From an uncultured Burkholderiales bacterium (GTDB lineage Bacteria > Pseudomonadota > Gammaproteobacteria > Burkholderiales > Burkholderiaceae_C), in the NCBI GenBank assembly GCA_903844385.1, contig CAIMTJ010000067.1:1-64000 (forward strand): a stretch of DNA of 64,000 bases. The letters run 5' to 3'. Under the pieces are notes generated by a model. That model ran no database searches and was not told where the DNA came from. It was given only the letters and a program-made list of their open reading frames with translations. The position numbers were made by a program, and so were the translations under genes. This document shows, piece by piece, positions 9,634 through 19,530 of the stretch (its first letter is position 1; every line of letters begins with the position of its first letter).

Positions 9634-10275
9634 ATGACCCATGTATCAACGACTATCGTGTCTGACCTCAAGCGTGAGGGGTTCGCTCGAGTCTCAAGAA
9701 GACCCAGTCGTCTGCGTGCCTTGCGCCAAGCCCTCGTGTTCACCTTGCTCGCACTCGTGTCTTTTTGGCTGCCCATCTGTGCCCGGGCTGAGCCGCACGA
9801 GACAACGCTCAAGTTGATCAAACAAGAAAAGTTCAATGAAGCACAGCGCTTCATCGAGGTCTATCTGCAGGACCACCCGAACGATCCCCAAATGAAATTT
9901 TGGATGGCGCTCTTACTTGACAAGCAAGGTGAGACGCAAACTTCTCTCAAGCTTTACCGAGAAATCACACAGCAATACCCTGAACTGCCCGAGCCTCACA
10001 ATAATTTGGGCATGGCCTTGGCCAAAATGGGCGCTCTCGATGAAGCCAAAGCGGAGTTTGAAATGGCCTTGCGCGAACAACCCGATATGGCCAATGCCAT
10101 GGAAAACTTGTTTCAAGTCTACCTCTTACTCACCCGCCAAACACTCCAAAAAGCACTGTCCCTCAACCCCAGGTCACCGGTTTTGGCCCAGAAACTTCAA
10201 GCCGTTGACGCGCTTGTGAACAGCATCGAGCAGCCCACCCCCACCCCCTTTCATTGGCCCGACAAAACACCTTAA
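9634..10275 (+). CDS. Exported tetratricopeptide-repeat protein
   Basis: From ATG 9634 it is 213 residues. A basic start (RRPSRLRALRQ) leads into a hydrophobic segment LVFTLLALVSFWLPICARA with a likely signal peptidase cut after ARA, so the mature part is periplasmic. It contains two or three TPR helices (HNNLGMALAKMGALDEAKAEFEMALREQP is the clearest), a protein-protein interaction scaffold. Comparable genes lie between cysS and the ppi genes in related genomes, which suggests a role in envelope protein folding, but no direct function is known to me. The track start 51 codons earlier would bury the signal peptide. Confidence 0.75.
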   Translation: MTHVSTTIVSDLKREGFARVSRRPSRLRALRQALVFTLLALVSFWLPICARAEPHETTLKLIKQEKFNEAQRFIEVYLQDHPNDPQMKFWMALLLDKQGETQTSLKLYREITQQYPELPEPHNNLGMALAKMGALDEAKAEFEMALREQPDMANAMENLFQVYLLLTRQTLQKALSLNPRSPVLAQKLQAVDALVNSIEQPTPTPFHWPDKTP

Positions 10276-10394
10276 AGGCGGTGGCTGGGTGCGGGGCAAA
10301 AGGCGCCAAAGAGCTCGTAAAATGCAATATGTGACCCCGTTCTCAGTCAGCCGCTGCCTCTACACCCCCCCCACTTGAACCCACCCAGCTCACC

Positions 10395-11243
10395 ATGTTA
10401 ACCCTGCCCTCTTTTCACGCTCTGATGAGCCTACACTTGGCGCTGCCAACACCTGCCCCAACCCAACACCCCATTGAGCGCGACAAGCGCGCCAACATTT
10501 GGGGCATCCTCAGCCTTTTGGCTTGGGGCTTGGCTTGGAGCATGGTCTGCCTCCAGAATGCGCCTGCACAAACCCCCTCGCCCACAGTTGCTGCCACACA
10601 GCCAAGCCCTGCGCCAATGGCCCCCACCGCCAGTGCAGCTCCTCAAGTCAAGTTTGTCACCTCCATGGGAGAGTTTGTGCTGGAGTTGTACCCCGACAAG
10701 GCCCCCAAAACGGTGGCTAATTTTCTGCAGTACGTTAAAGACCATCACTATGACGGCACCATATTCCACCGCGTGATCAATAGCTTCATGGTCCAAGGCG
10801 GCGGCTATACGCCGAACTTGAAGGAAAAGAAAACCCGCCCACCCGTCGTGCACGAAGGCCAAGCCGCCTTGGCCAAAGGGGGCAGTAAAAACGTGGTGGG
10901 CACGGTGGCCATGGCCAGAACTTCGGAGCCCAATTCCGCGACGGCTCAGTTTTTCATCAACGTCGCCGACAACGCCTTTTTAGACCCCACCCCCATTCCA
11001 CCAGGTGACCCGGTCGCGAGTTTCACCTACCAGGGAAAAACTTACAATAACGTTCCCCGCTCCAACTTGGAAGGCAATCCTCAATTGGTGGGCTACACCG
11101 TTTTTGGTAAAGTCATCAGTGGCATGGACGTGATCAACCGCATCAAAGCCTTACCCACGGGGCCACAGGGCCCCTTCCCCTCCGATGTCCCCAAACCCCT
11201 GGTCACGATTCAATCGGCCAACATCATAAAGACAACACCATGA
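10395..11243 (+). CDS. Peptidyl-prolyl cis-trans isomerase, cyclophilin type, exported
   Basis: Catalyses proline isomerisation during protein folding. 282 residues: an N-terminal hydrophobic segment (WGILSLLAWGLAWSMVCLQNAPAQ, residues about 36-58) that is a signal peptide or anchor, a Pro/Ala-rich linker, then the cyclophilin domain from residue 85 with FHRVINSFMVQGGG and ATAQFFINV, the active-site Arg and the Gln/Phe substrate pocket. An insertion (DPTPIPPGDPVASFTYQGKTYNNVP) lengthens a surface loop. This looks like the periplasmic PpiA paralogue of the cytoplasmic PpiB that follows; the two overlap by ATGA, so they are translated together. Confidence 0.9.
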   Translation: MLTLPSFHALMSLHLALPTPAPTQHPIERDKRANIWGILSLLAWGLAWSMVCLQNAPAQTPSPTVAATQPSPAPMAPTASAAPQVKFVTSMGEFVLELYPDKAPKTVANFLQYVKDHHYDGTIFHRVINSFMVQGGGYTPNLKEKKTRPPVVHEGQAALAKGGSKNVVGTVAMARTSEPNSATAQFFINVADNAFLDPTPIPPGDPVASFTYQGKTYNNVPRSNLEGNPQLVGYTVFGKVISGMDVINRIKALPTGPQGPFPSDVPKPLVTIQSANIIKTTP

Positions 11244-11746
11244 GCGAACATCTCGTCGAACTGCACATTGCCAACCACGGCACCATCACTCTGGAGCTCA
11301 ACGCAGAGAAAGCTCCCAAGACAGTGGCCAACTTCTTGGCCTATGTCGAACAAGGTCATTACGAAGGCACCATCTTTCACCGCGTCATTGACGACTTCAT
11401 GATCCAAGGCGGTGGATTTGATGCGAAGATGAAGGAGAAAAAAGCCTTGGCTCAGGTTGAAAACGAAGCCAACAATGGCCTTAAAAACGACCATTACACT
11501 GTAGCCATGGCGCGCACCTCAGATCCGCACTCGGCAGGGGCGCAATTTTTCATCAACGTGAGCGACAATGATTTCCTCAATCACACCTCGCCCACCCCAT
11601 CGGGTTGGGGCTATGCGGTGTTTGGCCGTGTGATCAAGGGCCAAGAAATTGTTGACCTGTTGGGCAAAGTCAAAACCACCACCAGTGGCTTTTACGACGA
11701 CGTCCCCAAAGAGATGGTGCTCATTGAAAAAGCAATCATCCTCTAA
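11240..11746 (+). CDS. ppiB: Peptidyl-prolyl cis-trans isomerase B, cytoplasmic cyclophilin
   Basis: 168 residues with no signal peptide, so cytoplasmic. The core motifs are IFHRVIDDFMIQGGGF, MARTSDPHSAGAQFFINVSDN and WGYAVFGRV, including the catalytic Arg in FHRV. Close similarity to the preceding exported paralogue suggests an old tandem duplication. It begins with ATGA on the stop of that gene and lies 12 bases before lpxH. Confidence 0.94.
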   Translation: MSEHLVELHIANHGTITLELNAEKAPKTVANFLAYVEQGHYEGTIFHRVIDDFMIQGGGFDAKMKEKKALAQVENEANNGLKNDHYTVAMARTSDPHSAGAQFFINVSDNDFLNHTSPTPSGWGYAVFGRVIKGQEIVDLLGKVKTTTSGFYDDVPKEMVLIEKAIIL

Positions 11747-11758
11747 ATCGATACATTC

Positions 11759-12631
11759 ATGGACAAATCGGTTGCGTCCATGAACTCCTCCAAGACGGCC
11801 AAGGACCCCAGCGTCTGCGCGCTGAGCTTGATTGATGGGAGCGACTGGGCTTGCGTGGACTTCATCTCCGACTTGCACTTGCAAGCCCGTGAGCCTGAGG
11901 TATTTGAAGCCTTTGAGTTCTTATTAGAAAACACCCCCGCCCAGGCCCTGTTCATCTTGGGCGACCTCTTTGAGTTGTGGATCGGAGACGATGAGCTCGA
12001 CTCGAGGCAGGGGGAGTTTGCGCGAATGTGCGTGAGCAGCCTTCAAGCGGCAAGCCGTCGACTGCCGCTCTTTTTGATGCCAGGCAACCGCGACTTTTTA
12101 CTCTCCCACCATTTTTATACCCAAGCTCGGGTTCAAGCCCTCTCAGACCCGACGGTTCTTCGCACCCAAGAGCGCTCCTATCTGCTCTCCCACGGCGATA
12201 TCTTGTGCACCAGTGACCGGGCTTACCAAGGGTTTCGAGAAACGGTCAGAAGTGAGGCCTGGCAAAGCGAATTTCTGTCCCAGTCCTTGAGCACACGCTT
12301 GAGCTTGGGGCAAGACATGCGCGCCAAAAGCACGGCCCTGCAGCGCGAACAAGGCCTCACGCAAAGCGGCGTCATGTTTGATCTGGACGCCCACGCTTGC
12401 CGCGATTGGCTCACCACCCACCAGTGTCAGACCTTGATCCACGGCCACACCCACGCCCCAAGGCAACATGACTTGGGCCAGGGGCTCGAGCGGGTGGTGC
12501 TGTCGGACTGGGAGGCCAACAGCTCGCCCCCAAGGCTTGAGGTCTTGAGGCTTGAAGACAACACACTCAAGCGGCTGCACGTCTGGGCTTGCGGCCCCTC
12601 AAAAAACCCCGCGGGCAGGCCCAACACTTGA
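11759..12631 (+). CDS. lpxH: UDP-2,3-diacylglucosamine diphosphatase
   Basis: Hydrolyses UDP-2,3-diacylglucosamine to lipid X in lipid A synthesis; peripheral to the inner membrane. The calcineurin-like metal-binding motifs appear in order: DLHLQ, GDLFELWIGDDE, GNRDFLL, SHGD and IHGHTHAPRQH. The 290-residue length is longer than the E. coli protein (240) because of an N-terminal stretch (MDKSVASMNSSKTAKDPSV...) and a tail after ERVVLSDWE. An alternative ATG lies at 11780. It ends the plus-strand run and faces the DUF349 gene. Confidence 0.93.
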   Translation: MDKSVASMNSSKTAKDPSVCALSLIDGSDWACVDFISDLHLQAREPEVFEAFEFLLENTPAQALFILGDLFELWIGDDELDSRQGEFARMCVSSLQAASRRLPLFLMPGNRDFLLSHHFYTQARVQALSDPTVLRTQERSYLLSHGDILCTSDRAYQGFRETVRSEAWQSEFLSQSLSTRLSLGQDMRAKSTALQREQGLTQSGVMFDLDAHACRDWLTTHQCQTLIHGHTHAPRQHDLGQGLERVVLSDWEANSSPPRLEVLRLEDNTLKRLHVWACGPSKNPAGRPNT

Positions 12632-12654
12632 GGGCGTAGGTGCACATGCTCGGC

Positions 12655-15600
12655 TCATTGGTTTTTCAGCAACACCTTGAGTGTGTTTTGTAATCGAGTA
12701 CTTTTATCGGCATCGAATTCACTCTTGAAGAGCTTTGAGAGATCTTGCACCCAGGTCTGCTCGGGCAAGGGGTCATTTCTGCGCGTGAGCAGTTGCAATT
12801 GCAACGCTCGGCGCTCACTCAGGTGGTGAGCCGGCGTGGGCACGCCAGAAGCAATTTCCAAACGCAGCAAGGACTCGGTGGCCAGCGTTTGCGCCTTGGG
12901 AGTGGCATCAACTGCAGCCAGCGCTTGAATCATCTCTTGGCGTTGGGGTGCGGTGAGTCTGGGGCTCAAGTCTTTGAGGGCTGGCACTTTTTGGGGCTCT
13001 CGAGATTGCCAAGCGGCCATGAGCTGAGACAAGGCTTCGCCATGGGCCATCACCGAGAGCTTTTTCATGGTGCTTTGCGCCGCCTCAAGCGCTTGGCGCT
13101 GTGCGCGGTAAGCCGCATCCCCCAAACGAGGGCCACGCGGTGCAAAAGCACCCTCTCCAGCACCAAAACCGCGCTCTCCTCTGGCGCCCATTTTGCCGTC
13201 TCGCGAGTCGCCACGGGCGTGTGCACGGGTGTCGCCTCTTGCATCGGACCTGGTGTCGCCGCGAGGTCCACCCCGTGAATCGGGGGCACCCGAGGCGCCA
13301 GGCTTGCCCGTGTTGAACCCGGGCTTGGCGCCTTTGCCAAATACAGCCTTGCCGTTTTGTGGCTCGGTTTTTTTCTGGCCAGGTCGATCATCCCCCCTCA
13401 CCGCAATGACGGGCTTTGCTGGTGCTTTGGCAAGCACGGGGGCGCTGGGCGCTTGGGTGGTCGCCACCTCTGTAGCGGATTCGCCCTCAGATGGGGTCAG
13501 CGGCGGCAATTCGGCGCTTAAGGCCTCAGGGGGGGGGGCAGCGGCTTCGTCCTTGAGAGCCACACCCTCTGGGGTGCTCTCGCTCCCGGCCAGAGCGCCA
13601 GCAGCCATGGGCGCTGCCGTGGGTGTAGCCTCAGAGCTCGGGAGAGGATCCGCGGCAGGTGCAGGTGCAGGTGATGCTGAGCTTGCAACGGCGGCGGGCG
13701 GCGCAGCGTGTGGGGTCTCAGTGACTTCACCATGGAGCACGCTTTGCAGGGCCGTCATGGCCTGGCGGATGGCTTGTGCGTCCTCAGACTGCGTGGCCTC
13801 ATCCAAGGCCTTGGAAGCCTTGATCACGGCGGCATCAAACGCGCTCATGGCCGAATGGGCTTGTTCGCGTTGTTGGGTCTTGCGCTCAAACGCTTGGTCA
13901 ATGGGTTGCCTGAAAGCATCCCAGAGCTTTTGCTCTTGCTTGCGATCGAGCACCACGCTTTGTGACTCCACTTGCCAGCGTTGCTGCAAGCTCTTGACCG
14001 CATCAATGCGCAGGAAGTCTTCAGCACCCAGGGCCTGTGCAGAAGCAATCAAGGCTTGACGACGCTCAATGCTTTGTGCCTGGACCGCTTCTAAGGGGGC
14101 ATGGGCGGCTTGCATGGCCGCCTTCCATTGGGCTTGGAGCTCTACAAAGGCTTTTTCGCTCACATGTCCACAGTCTCTCCAGCGCTCAGAGAAGTGGTGC
14201 AATTGGCGGGCAATGTTTTTCCACTCTGGGCCTTGGGCGTGCTCGAGCGTCCAAGCCTGCAGCTCTTGAATCAAGGCCTTGCGCTGGGCTTGGTGGGCTG
14301 CACTTTCTTGCCTGACTTTTTCCTGCCAAGCCTCGACCACTTTGAAAGCACGGTTGCAGGCTTGGTCAAATCGCTTCCACAGCGCATGGTTGGGCAAGCC
14401 GCCCTGATCGGTGAGCTTCCACTGCTCTCTCAAGTCGCGCAAGGCTTCTTGCATTTTTCTGCCCCCCACCACCGGGACCCAGTTGTACTCGGGCGCTTTG
14501 GGCGCAATGATTTCTTGCACAGGGCTAGTGGTCGGCGCTTGGGCTGCCAAAGGTGAGAGGGTGTGGGCGGAAACGTCACTGGAAGGAGGGGTCTGCGCGG
14601 GCAAGTCTTCGTGAGACAGGGTGGTGTGGATGGCATCAGTTGCATCAGTTGCATCAGTTGCATCAGTTGCATGGGTAGCCACTGGTTCAACCGCGGAACC
14701 AGACGCTTGAGCACCAAGCCCTGGCAAGTCTGTGCCGGGAGTAAGAACGGGACTGGCCTGCACAGAATCAACGCTCGTGGCGGCAGTGGGAGCAAGAGCC
14801 GTCTCAGGGGCGAGATGTTTCTTGCCTTCGGCTCGGGTGACCTTCACCACTTGCTCGCGCGCGTCTGTCTTGATGGGCACCCGTTTAAAGAGTGCTTCGG
14901 CTTTGGCCAAGAGTTCGGCACGCAGTTGATCGGCCCTCCAGCGCTGCCAGCCTTCGAGCTCGCTGGCTGCGGCCAACACAGCCTGCGCTTTGTGATCGAG
15001 TTTTTCATCGATCATGCGCGAGCCCTCCTTCAATGCATTTCTGAGCTCCATCGCGGCCTCAGCACTGGCTTTGCCGTGGCCTTGCGCCAACTCGGTCTCC
15101 AGTGCCTTGATGGCGGCCTGGGTGCGCTCGGTGTGGTGGGCTTTTTGCTCAGGGTCGACCTTTTGCTTGGGCATCTGTTGAGGCGCTGGGCTCGCGCTTG
15201 ATCGGTGGTTTTTGATCTCTTCGGCCCAAGCGGGCACAGCGGGCAGGGCTTCTTGAGCCGAGTCAAATGCTTTTTGCACTTGGGTGAGCGCTGCGCTGAA
15301 CGCCTCCCAAACTGCATGGAGTTGCTGCCCACTGTTGGCCAAGGCGTTGGGGTACTTGGTATCCACACTGCCCCATTGAGCGTGTGCCGTGATTCGAGCT
15401 TGTTCGGCCATCCAAGCATCCACATCTTGGGCCAAACTTTCTTGAAGAGACAGGCCTTCTTTCCATGATTTGGTCGACAAAATCTCAATGCGTTGGGACA
15501 TCATGACCGCCGCTTCGCGTTGCACTTGCGCCCTGTGCTCCAAGTCTTCCACGCGCTTGACGCCGTCACTCAACAGCACTTTGAACTCGGACAAAGGCTC

Positions 15601-15972
15601 ACGCGACAAGGGCGCTCCGGCTTTGGCCGCGTCCCGCTGCCAAGCCAATGCATCGGCCACATGGAACTTGGGGGCCGCCAGCAAGGCCTGGGCTTTGATC
15701 ACCCACTCTTGGGCCAAGGATTCTTGCGCTTTGAGGCGCTTGAGCTCATCGAGCTTTTCCCTTAAGGGCTTGGCCGCGCCTTTGTCTTTGGCGCTCATTT
15801 CTTTGTAGACCTCCTGGATCACCTCGGCCTGGGGGTGGCTTGCCAACCACTCCCTGAGCTTGGCTGAGCGTTCGCCCGAAGTGGGTGCGCTAAAGGCGCC
15901 CTGGGTCAACGCGTCGAGCGCAGAAACGGTTTTGGAGGTGAGGGCTTGATCGGTCACGTGTAAAAAACTCAT
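12655..15972 (-). CDS. Very long DUF349-repeat protein, coiled-coil and low complexity
   Basis: 1,105 residues, predicted cytoplasmic, no membrane segment. The N-terminal ~360 residues and the centre (about 500-740) are helical and Gln/Ala/Trp-rich, with segments such as LREQWKLTDQGGLPNHALWKRFDQACNRAF and ERWRDCGHVSEKAFVELQAQWKAA that match the DUF349 repeat. Between them lie a Thr/Asp/Ala run (ATDATDATDATDA) and a Pro/Ala/Ser-rich spacer (about 760-880); a Gly/Arg/Asp-rich stretch (DSRGGPRGDTRSDARGDTR) near 900 looks RNA-binding-like. Function is unknown; DUF349 proteins in Burkholderiales are usually of this large type. Gly/Arg-rich tails suggest nucleic-acid contact, but this is inference. 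Confidence 0.85.
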   Translation of the reverse strand: MSFLHVTDQALTSKTVSALDALTQGAFSAPTSGERSAKLREWLASHPQAEVIQEVYKEMSAKDKGAAKPLREKLDELKRLKAQESLAQEWVIKAQALLAAPKFHVADALAWQRDAAKAGAPLSREPLSEFKVLLSDGVKRVEDLEHRAQVQREAAVMMSQRIEILSTKSWKEGLSLQESLAQDVDAWMAEQARITAHAQWGSVDTKYPNALANSGQQLHAVWEAFSAALTQVQKAFDSAQEALPAVPAWAEEIKNHRSSASPAPQQMPKQKVDPEQKAHHTERTQAAIKALETELAQGHGKASAEAAMELRNALKEGSRMIDEKLDHKAQAVLAAASELEGWQRWRADQLRAELLAKAEALFKRVPIKTDAREQVVKVTRAEGKKHLAPETALAPTAATSVDSVQASPVLTPGTDLPGLGAQASGSAVEPVATHATDATDATDATDAIHTTLSHEDLPAQTPPSSDVSAHTLSPLAAQAPTTSPVQEIIAPKAPEYNWVPVVGGRKMQEALRDLREQWKLTDQGGLPNHALWKRFDQACNRAFKVVEAWQEKVRQESAAHQAQRKALIQELQAWTLEHAQGPEWKNIARQLHHFSERWRDCGHVSEKAFVELQAQWKAAMQAAHAPLEAVQAQSIERRQALIASAQALGAEDFLRIDAVKSLQQRWQVESQSVVLDRKQEQKLWDAFRQPIDQAFERKTQQREQAHSAMSAFDAAVIKASKALDEATQSEDAQAIRQAMTALQSVLHGEVTETPHAAPPAAVASSASPAPAPAADPLPSSEATPTAAPMAAGALAGSESTPEGVALKDEAAAPPPEALSAELPPLTPSEGESATEVATTQAPSAPVLAKAPAKPVIAVRGDDRPGQKKTEPQNGKAVFGKGAKPGFNTGKPGASGAPDSRGGPRGDTRSDARGDTRAHARGDSRDGKMGARGERGFGAGEGAFAPRGPRLGDAAYRAQRQALEAAQSTMKKLSVMAHGEALSQLMAAWQSREPQKVPALKDLSPRLTAPQRQEMIQALAAVDATPKAQTLATESLLRLEIASGVPTPAHHLSERRALQLQLLTRRNDPLPEQTWVQDLSKLFKSEFDADKSTRLQNTLKVLLKNQ
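14633..14673. repeat. Four-copy 9-bp tandem repeat inside the DUF349 gene
   Basis: GCATCAGTT is repeated four times and then decays (GCATGGGTA). On the coding (minus) strand it encodes Ala-Thr-Asp repeats, so copy-number change keeps frame. This is a likely slippage site. Confidence 0.9.
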
Positions 15973-16594
15973 TCAATAGGGTAAACAACTGACCCAAACT
16001 TGGGCCAGGCAAAGAACAAAGCGCTATTGTCTACGCTTTCGGCATGGATTTCAAAGCCCAAGCCTTTAATTCAGGGGCATTCGTCTCCAAAACAGAACTC
16101 GCGCTGATGAACGACACACATCACCCGCGCTGCCCGCTCACCCCAGGAGCATCAGGGCCAGCAGGTGCACATCACCCACACGCTGTTCAATGGAATGTCC
16201 AACCGACGCTGTCGCTGGTGCGGGTGCTGGTCTTGGCGCTGAAATGGAGATCCCAATTGGGCTCCAAGTTTGGCCTGCGCGGGCCCCAATGTCCGCCAAT
16301 TTCACGGCTTGGCCTGATCCAAACCCGGTAAAAAATTAAAAAACGAGAACTTTAGAATTCGTATTACGGCTGAGAATCACCACTGAAGGCCTTTGAGCCT
16401 TTAAAATACCCACCGAGCCCCCAAATGGATCTGAGCGCCATGGTTGAATCGATTTTCTTCAAGCATGCCAGCACCAAGCTCGATCCCGTTCTCTGTCCCC
16501 GCGACCCAGGCTGTCAACTCCTTTCAACGATTGGCCTGAATTCGACCCAAGAGCCCTGTCGACTTGGCCGATTTTTTTACAGATCTTTTTCTTG
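15973..16594. other. Unexplained intergenic region, about 620 bp
   Basis: Divergent space between the DUF349 gene and the lytic transglycosylase. The 95-codon ORF at 16044-16331 has no recognisable family and no ribosome site, and the other frames are no better; it may be a decayed gene. An AT-rich patch (AAAAAATTAAAAAA near 16332) and AAGGCCTTTGAGCCTTTAAAATA around 16385 may be promoter or hairpin sequences. I see no RNA gene. Confidence 0.4.
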
Positions 16595-17470
16595 ATGTCA
16601 CCCACCCAATCCATTTATTCACGCGCGAGACATTTGCTGGATCAAAGTTGGATTTGTGCCAACATCTTTGTCCACGATGTGGCCGAAGGCCTGTTCTTCA
16701 TCACCCACAGCAGCTTGGCCTTGGTGGGTTTGGTGGTTTTCTTTGTCACCATGGTGGTGACCCTGAGACCCGAAATTCGCGAAAACGCGGAAATCACCCT
16801 GATCAATTGGTTGCAGCAGCGCCACGCCGATGACACCGGACTCGCCACCGATGTGGACGCGGTCGATCGCGCGACCGCCACCGACCCCTCCGCACTGCCC
16901 AAGCAGCAAGCCAATGTGGCCTTTTGGTTGAGCAAAAAATACCGCGTTGCTCCCGAGCCCATCAGCGCTTTGGTCGAAGAGGCCTACGACTTGGGGCCCA
17001 AAAATGACATTGACCCCACCTTGATTTTGGCCGTGATGGCCATCGAGTCGGGCTTCAATCCGTTTGCACAAAGCAATGTGGGTGCGCAAGGCTTGATGCA
17101 AGTCATGACCCGCATGCACACTGAAAAATACGAAGGCTTTGGTGGCAACATGGCCGCTTTTGATCCCGTCTCCAATTTGCGCGTGGGGGTCAAAATCCTC
17201 AAAGACGACATTCTCAAAAGTGGCACTGTACAAGGTGGCTTGCAACTGTACGTGGGCGACAGCAGCAACCCTGAAGAGGGGTCTTACTCCGCCAAGGTCC
17301 TGGCTGAGCAAGCCCGTCTCAAACAAGTGGCACAAGGCCTGCGTGTCCCCACTGCACCCATGACCTCACTGACCACGCTCACCACAGCCTCGACGGGTTT
17401 GGTGGAGAATTTATGGGAAAAGGCTCATAAATTGGCCTCGTTTACTGAGGAAAATACGGAAACAAAGTAA
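16595..17470 (+). CDS. Membrane-anchored lytic transglycosylase (SLT domain)
   Basis: Cleaves the MurNAc-GlcNAc bond in peptidoglycan. The start is MSPTQS at 16595 (the track's extra ATG immediately before is also possible), giving 291 residues. A single hydrophobic anchor (FITHSSLALVGLVVFFVTMVV, about residues 35-57) places the catalytic domain in the periplasm. The domain begins near residue 125 (ALVEEAYDLG) and has the family-1 motifs AIESGFNPFAQS, with the catalytic Glu, and VGAQGLMQVM, then NLRVGVKIL and LQLYVGDSS. The expected AYNAG motif is replaced by YVGDSSNPEEG, a family variant. The C-terminus is Thr-rich. Confidence 0.9.
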   Translation: MSPTQSIYSRARHLLDQSWICANIFVHDVAEGLFFITHSSLALVGLVVFFVTMVVTLRPEIRENAEITLINWLQQRHADDTGLATDVDAVDRATATDPSALPKQQANVAFWLSKKYRVAPEPISALVEEAYDLGPKNDIDPTLILAVMAIESGFNPFAQSNVGAQGLMQVMTRMHTEKYEGFGGNMAAFDPVSNLRVGVKILKDDILKSGTVQGGLQLYVGDSSNPEEGSYSAKVLAEQARLKQVAQGLRVPTAPMTSLTTLTTASTGLVENLWEKAHKLASFTEENTETK

Positions 17471-17745
17471 AATACTCCGTTGACTCTTGGAAGGGTGCCC
17501 GTCGGCCCTCTTAAGAAGCCCCCACCCCAATCGTGTGCCCTGCGTTTTCATCTTGCGGCTTGACCTATGGGGACTCCTCGCCCCAGTCCTGGGCATGGCC
17601 TGTGGAGAAATCCCTTGGAGGATTCCTGCCCATGGCCCACTGTCCATGGTCCCGTCTCGCTGGGCCGTGATGGACGACGCACGGCGTTGATCAGGTCTTC
17701 ATTGGCCCACTTGTTACTTGACCTTTTTTTCTTCATCCCATCACC
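17471..17745. other. Leader region of glyA
   Basis: About 275 bases with several GC-rich complementary tracts (for example GGGTGCCCGTCGGCCCTC, and CCATGGCCCACTGTCCATGG at about 17631), which could fold into a structured leader. I cannot match it to a known glycine, THF or SAM riboswitch by eye. It should contain the glyA promoter. Confidence 0.35.
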
Positions 17746-18990
17746 ATGTTTCAAAAAAATCACCTCATCGAACAAACCGATCCCGAGCTCTGGCGTGCCA
17801 TGGAGTGCGAGAACCAACGCCAAGAGGACCACATTGAGTTGATTGCCAGTGAAAACTACGCTTCTCCTGCCGTGTTGATGGCGCAAGGCTCCCAATTGAC
17901 CAACAAATACGCCGAAGGCTATCCGGGCAAGCGTTACTACGGTGGGTGTGAATTTGTCGACGTGGCCGAGCAACTCGCCATTGACCGCGCCAAAGCGATC
18001 TTTGGTGCCCAAGCGGCCAATGTTCAACCGCACTGTGGCGCCTCGGCCAACATGGCCGTGTTCATGGCATTTTTAAAACCGGGTGACACCTTCATGGGCA
18101 TGAGCTTGGCCGAGGGCGGCCACTTGAGTCACGGCATGGCCCTCAACATGAGTGGCAAGTGGTTCAATGCCGTGAGTTATGGCTTGAACGACAAAGAAGA
18201 GATTGACTACGCTGCCCTCCAGAAAAAAGCACACGAAACCCGCCCCAAACTCATCATCGCGGGGGCGTCGGCGTACAGTTTGCATATCGATTTTGCCTTT
18301 TTTGCCAAAGTGGCCAAAGAAGTGGGGGCTATTTTGTTGGTGGACATGGCCCACTACGCCGGACTCATTGCCGCAGGCCTTTACCCCAACCCCGTGCCCC
18401 ACGCCGATGTGGTCACCTCGACCACCCACAAAAGCCTCAGGGGCCCGCGCGGTGGGATTATTTTGATGAAGTCCGAGCACGAAAAGATCATCAACAGTGC
18501 CATCTTCCCCGGTCTTCAAGGCGGGCCATTGATGCACGTGATCGCAGCCAAAGCCGTGGCATTCAAAGAAGCCTTGAGTCCTGAGTTCAAAACTTACCAA
18601 GCGCAAGTTCTCAAAAACGCCCACACCATGGCCCAAACCTTGACCGAGCGGGGCTTGCGAATTGTCAGCGGGGGCACCCAAAGCCACGTGATGCTGGTGG
18701 ACTTGAGGAGCAAATCCATCACCGGCAAAGTCGCCGAGCAACTCCTTGGGCAGGCTCACCTGACCATCAACAAAAACGCCATTCCCAATGACCCCGAAAA
18801 ACCCATGATCACCAGCGGTATTCGCATTGGCACACCCGCCATGACCACGCGTGGCTTTGGTGACCAAGAAGCGGCCATGACCGCCCACCTGATTGCCGAT
18901 ATTTTAGACAACCCTGGGAGTGAAGCGGTGCTCAACGATGTGCGCGCCAAAGTCAAAGCCCTCACCCAAGCGCATCCTGTTTATCGCTAA
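17746..18990 (+). CDS. glyA: Serine hydroxymethyltransferase
   Basis: Interconverts serine plus tetrahydrofolate with glycine plus methylene-tetrahydrofolate, the main one-carbon source, and so supports thyA/folA further along. 414 residues, the usual size. The pyridoxal-phosphate lysine lies in [16 protein letters not shown] (near residue 229); other signatures are [34 protein letters not shown] and [15 protein letters not shown]. It leads a plus-strand series with nrdR. Confidence 0.98.
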   Translation: MFQKNHLIEQTDPELWRAMECENQRQEDHIELIASENYASPAVLMAQGSQLTNKYAEGYPGKRYYGGCEFVDVAEQLAIDRAKAIFGAQAANVQPHCGASANMAVFMAFLKPGDTFMGMSLAEGGHLSHGMALNMSGKWFNAVSYGLNDKEEIDYAALQKKAHETRPKLIIAGASAYSLHIDFAFFAKVAKEVGAILLVDMAHYAGLIAAGLYPNPVPHADVVTSTTHKSLRGPRGGIILMKSEHEKIINSAIFPGLQGGPLMHVIAAKAVAFKEALSPEFKTYQAQVLKNAHTMAQTLTERGLRIVSGGTQSHVMLVDLRSKSITGKVAEQLLGQAHLTINKNAIPNDPEKPMITSGIRIGTPAMTTRGFGDQEAAMTAHLIADILDNPGSEAVLNDVRAKVKALTQAHPVYR

Positions 18991-19080
18991 AGCACCGATC
19001 CAGCCCCCAACGCCAAAACGCTAAAAACGACCCAGTACACCCATCTCAAGCCTCACCACCCTTCGCCCTCGCGCCCTCAC

Positions 19081-19530
19081 ATGAAGTGCCCCTTTTGTTC
19101 TCACCTGGACACCACCGTCATGGAGACTCGCATCTCCGAAGATGGGGACTTTGTGCGGCGTCGCCGATTGTGCCAAGCTTGCGACAAGCGCTTCACCACC
19201 TACGAGAGAGCCGATGTGAGCTTTCCTGCGATCGTTAAAAAAGACGGTCGTCGCATTGAATTTGAACGCCACAAATTGCGCGCCTCCATGAATCTGGCGC
19301 TGCGCAAGCGCCCCGTGAGTACCGAGCAAGTGGATTCGGCCATTGAGCGCATTGAGGAAAAACTCCTGGCGCTGGGGCTCAGAGAATTGGGCTCGCAGCG
19401 ACTGGGCGAGTTGGTCATGCGCGAGCTCAGAAAACTTGACAAAGTCGCCTATGTGCGTTTTGCCAGCGTCTACCGCAACTTTGAAGACATCGATGAGTTC
19501 AAAAGCGTGGTCGACGAGTTTCGCAAATAA
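19081..19530 (+). CDS. nrdR: Transcriptional repressor of ribonucleotide reductase genes
   Basis: 149 residues. It has an N-terminal zinc ribbon ([11 protein letters not shown]...[16 protein letters not shown], two CxxC pairs) that binds NrdR boxes, and an ATP-cone domain from about residue 46 ([16 protein letters not shown]) that senses ATP/dATP. It sits 90 bases after glyA, the common Proteobacterial order glyA-nrdR-rib genes. Confidence 0.97.
   Translation: MKCPFCSHLDTTVMETRISEDGDFVRRRRLCQACDKRFTTYERADVSFPAIVKKDGRRIEFERHKLRASMNLALRKRPVSTEQVDSAIERIEEKLLALGLRELGSQRLGELVMRELRKLDKVAYVRFASVYRNFEDIDEFKSVVDEFRK

Noticed and set aside
13193-14059. 288-codon plus-strand ORF in the DUF349 gene
   Set aside because: Antisense shadow in an Ala/Pro-rich coding region; the minus frame carries the family motifs.
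17471-17745. Glycine or THF riboswitch in the glyA leader
   Set aside because: GC-rich pairs exist, but I could not find the conserved cores by eye.
18073-18888. 271-codon minus-strand ORF in glyA
   Set aside because: Antisense shadow of glyA.
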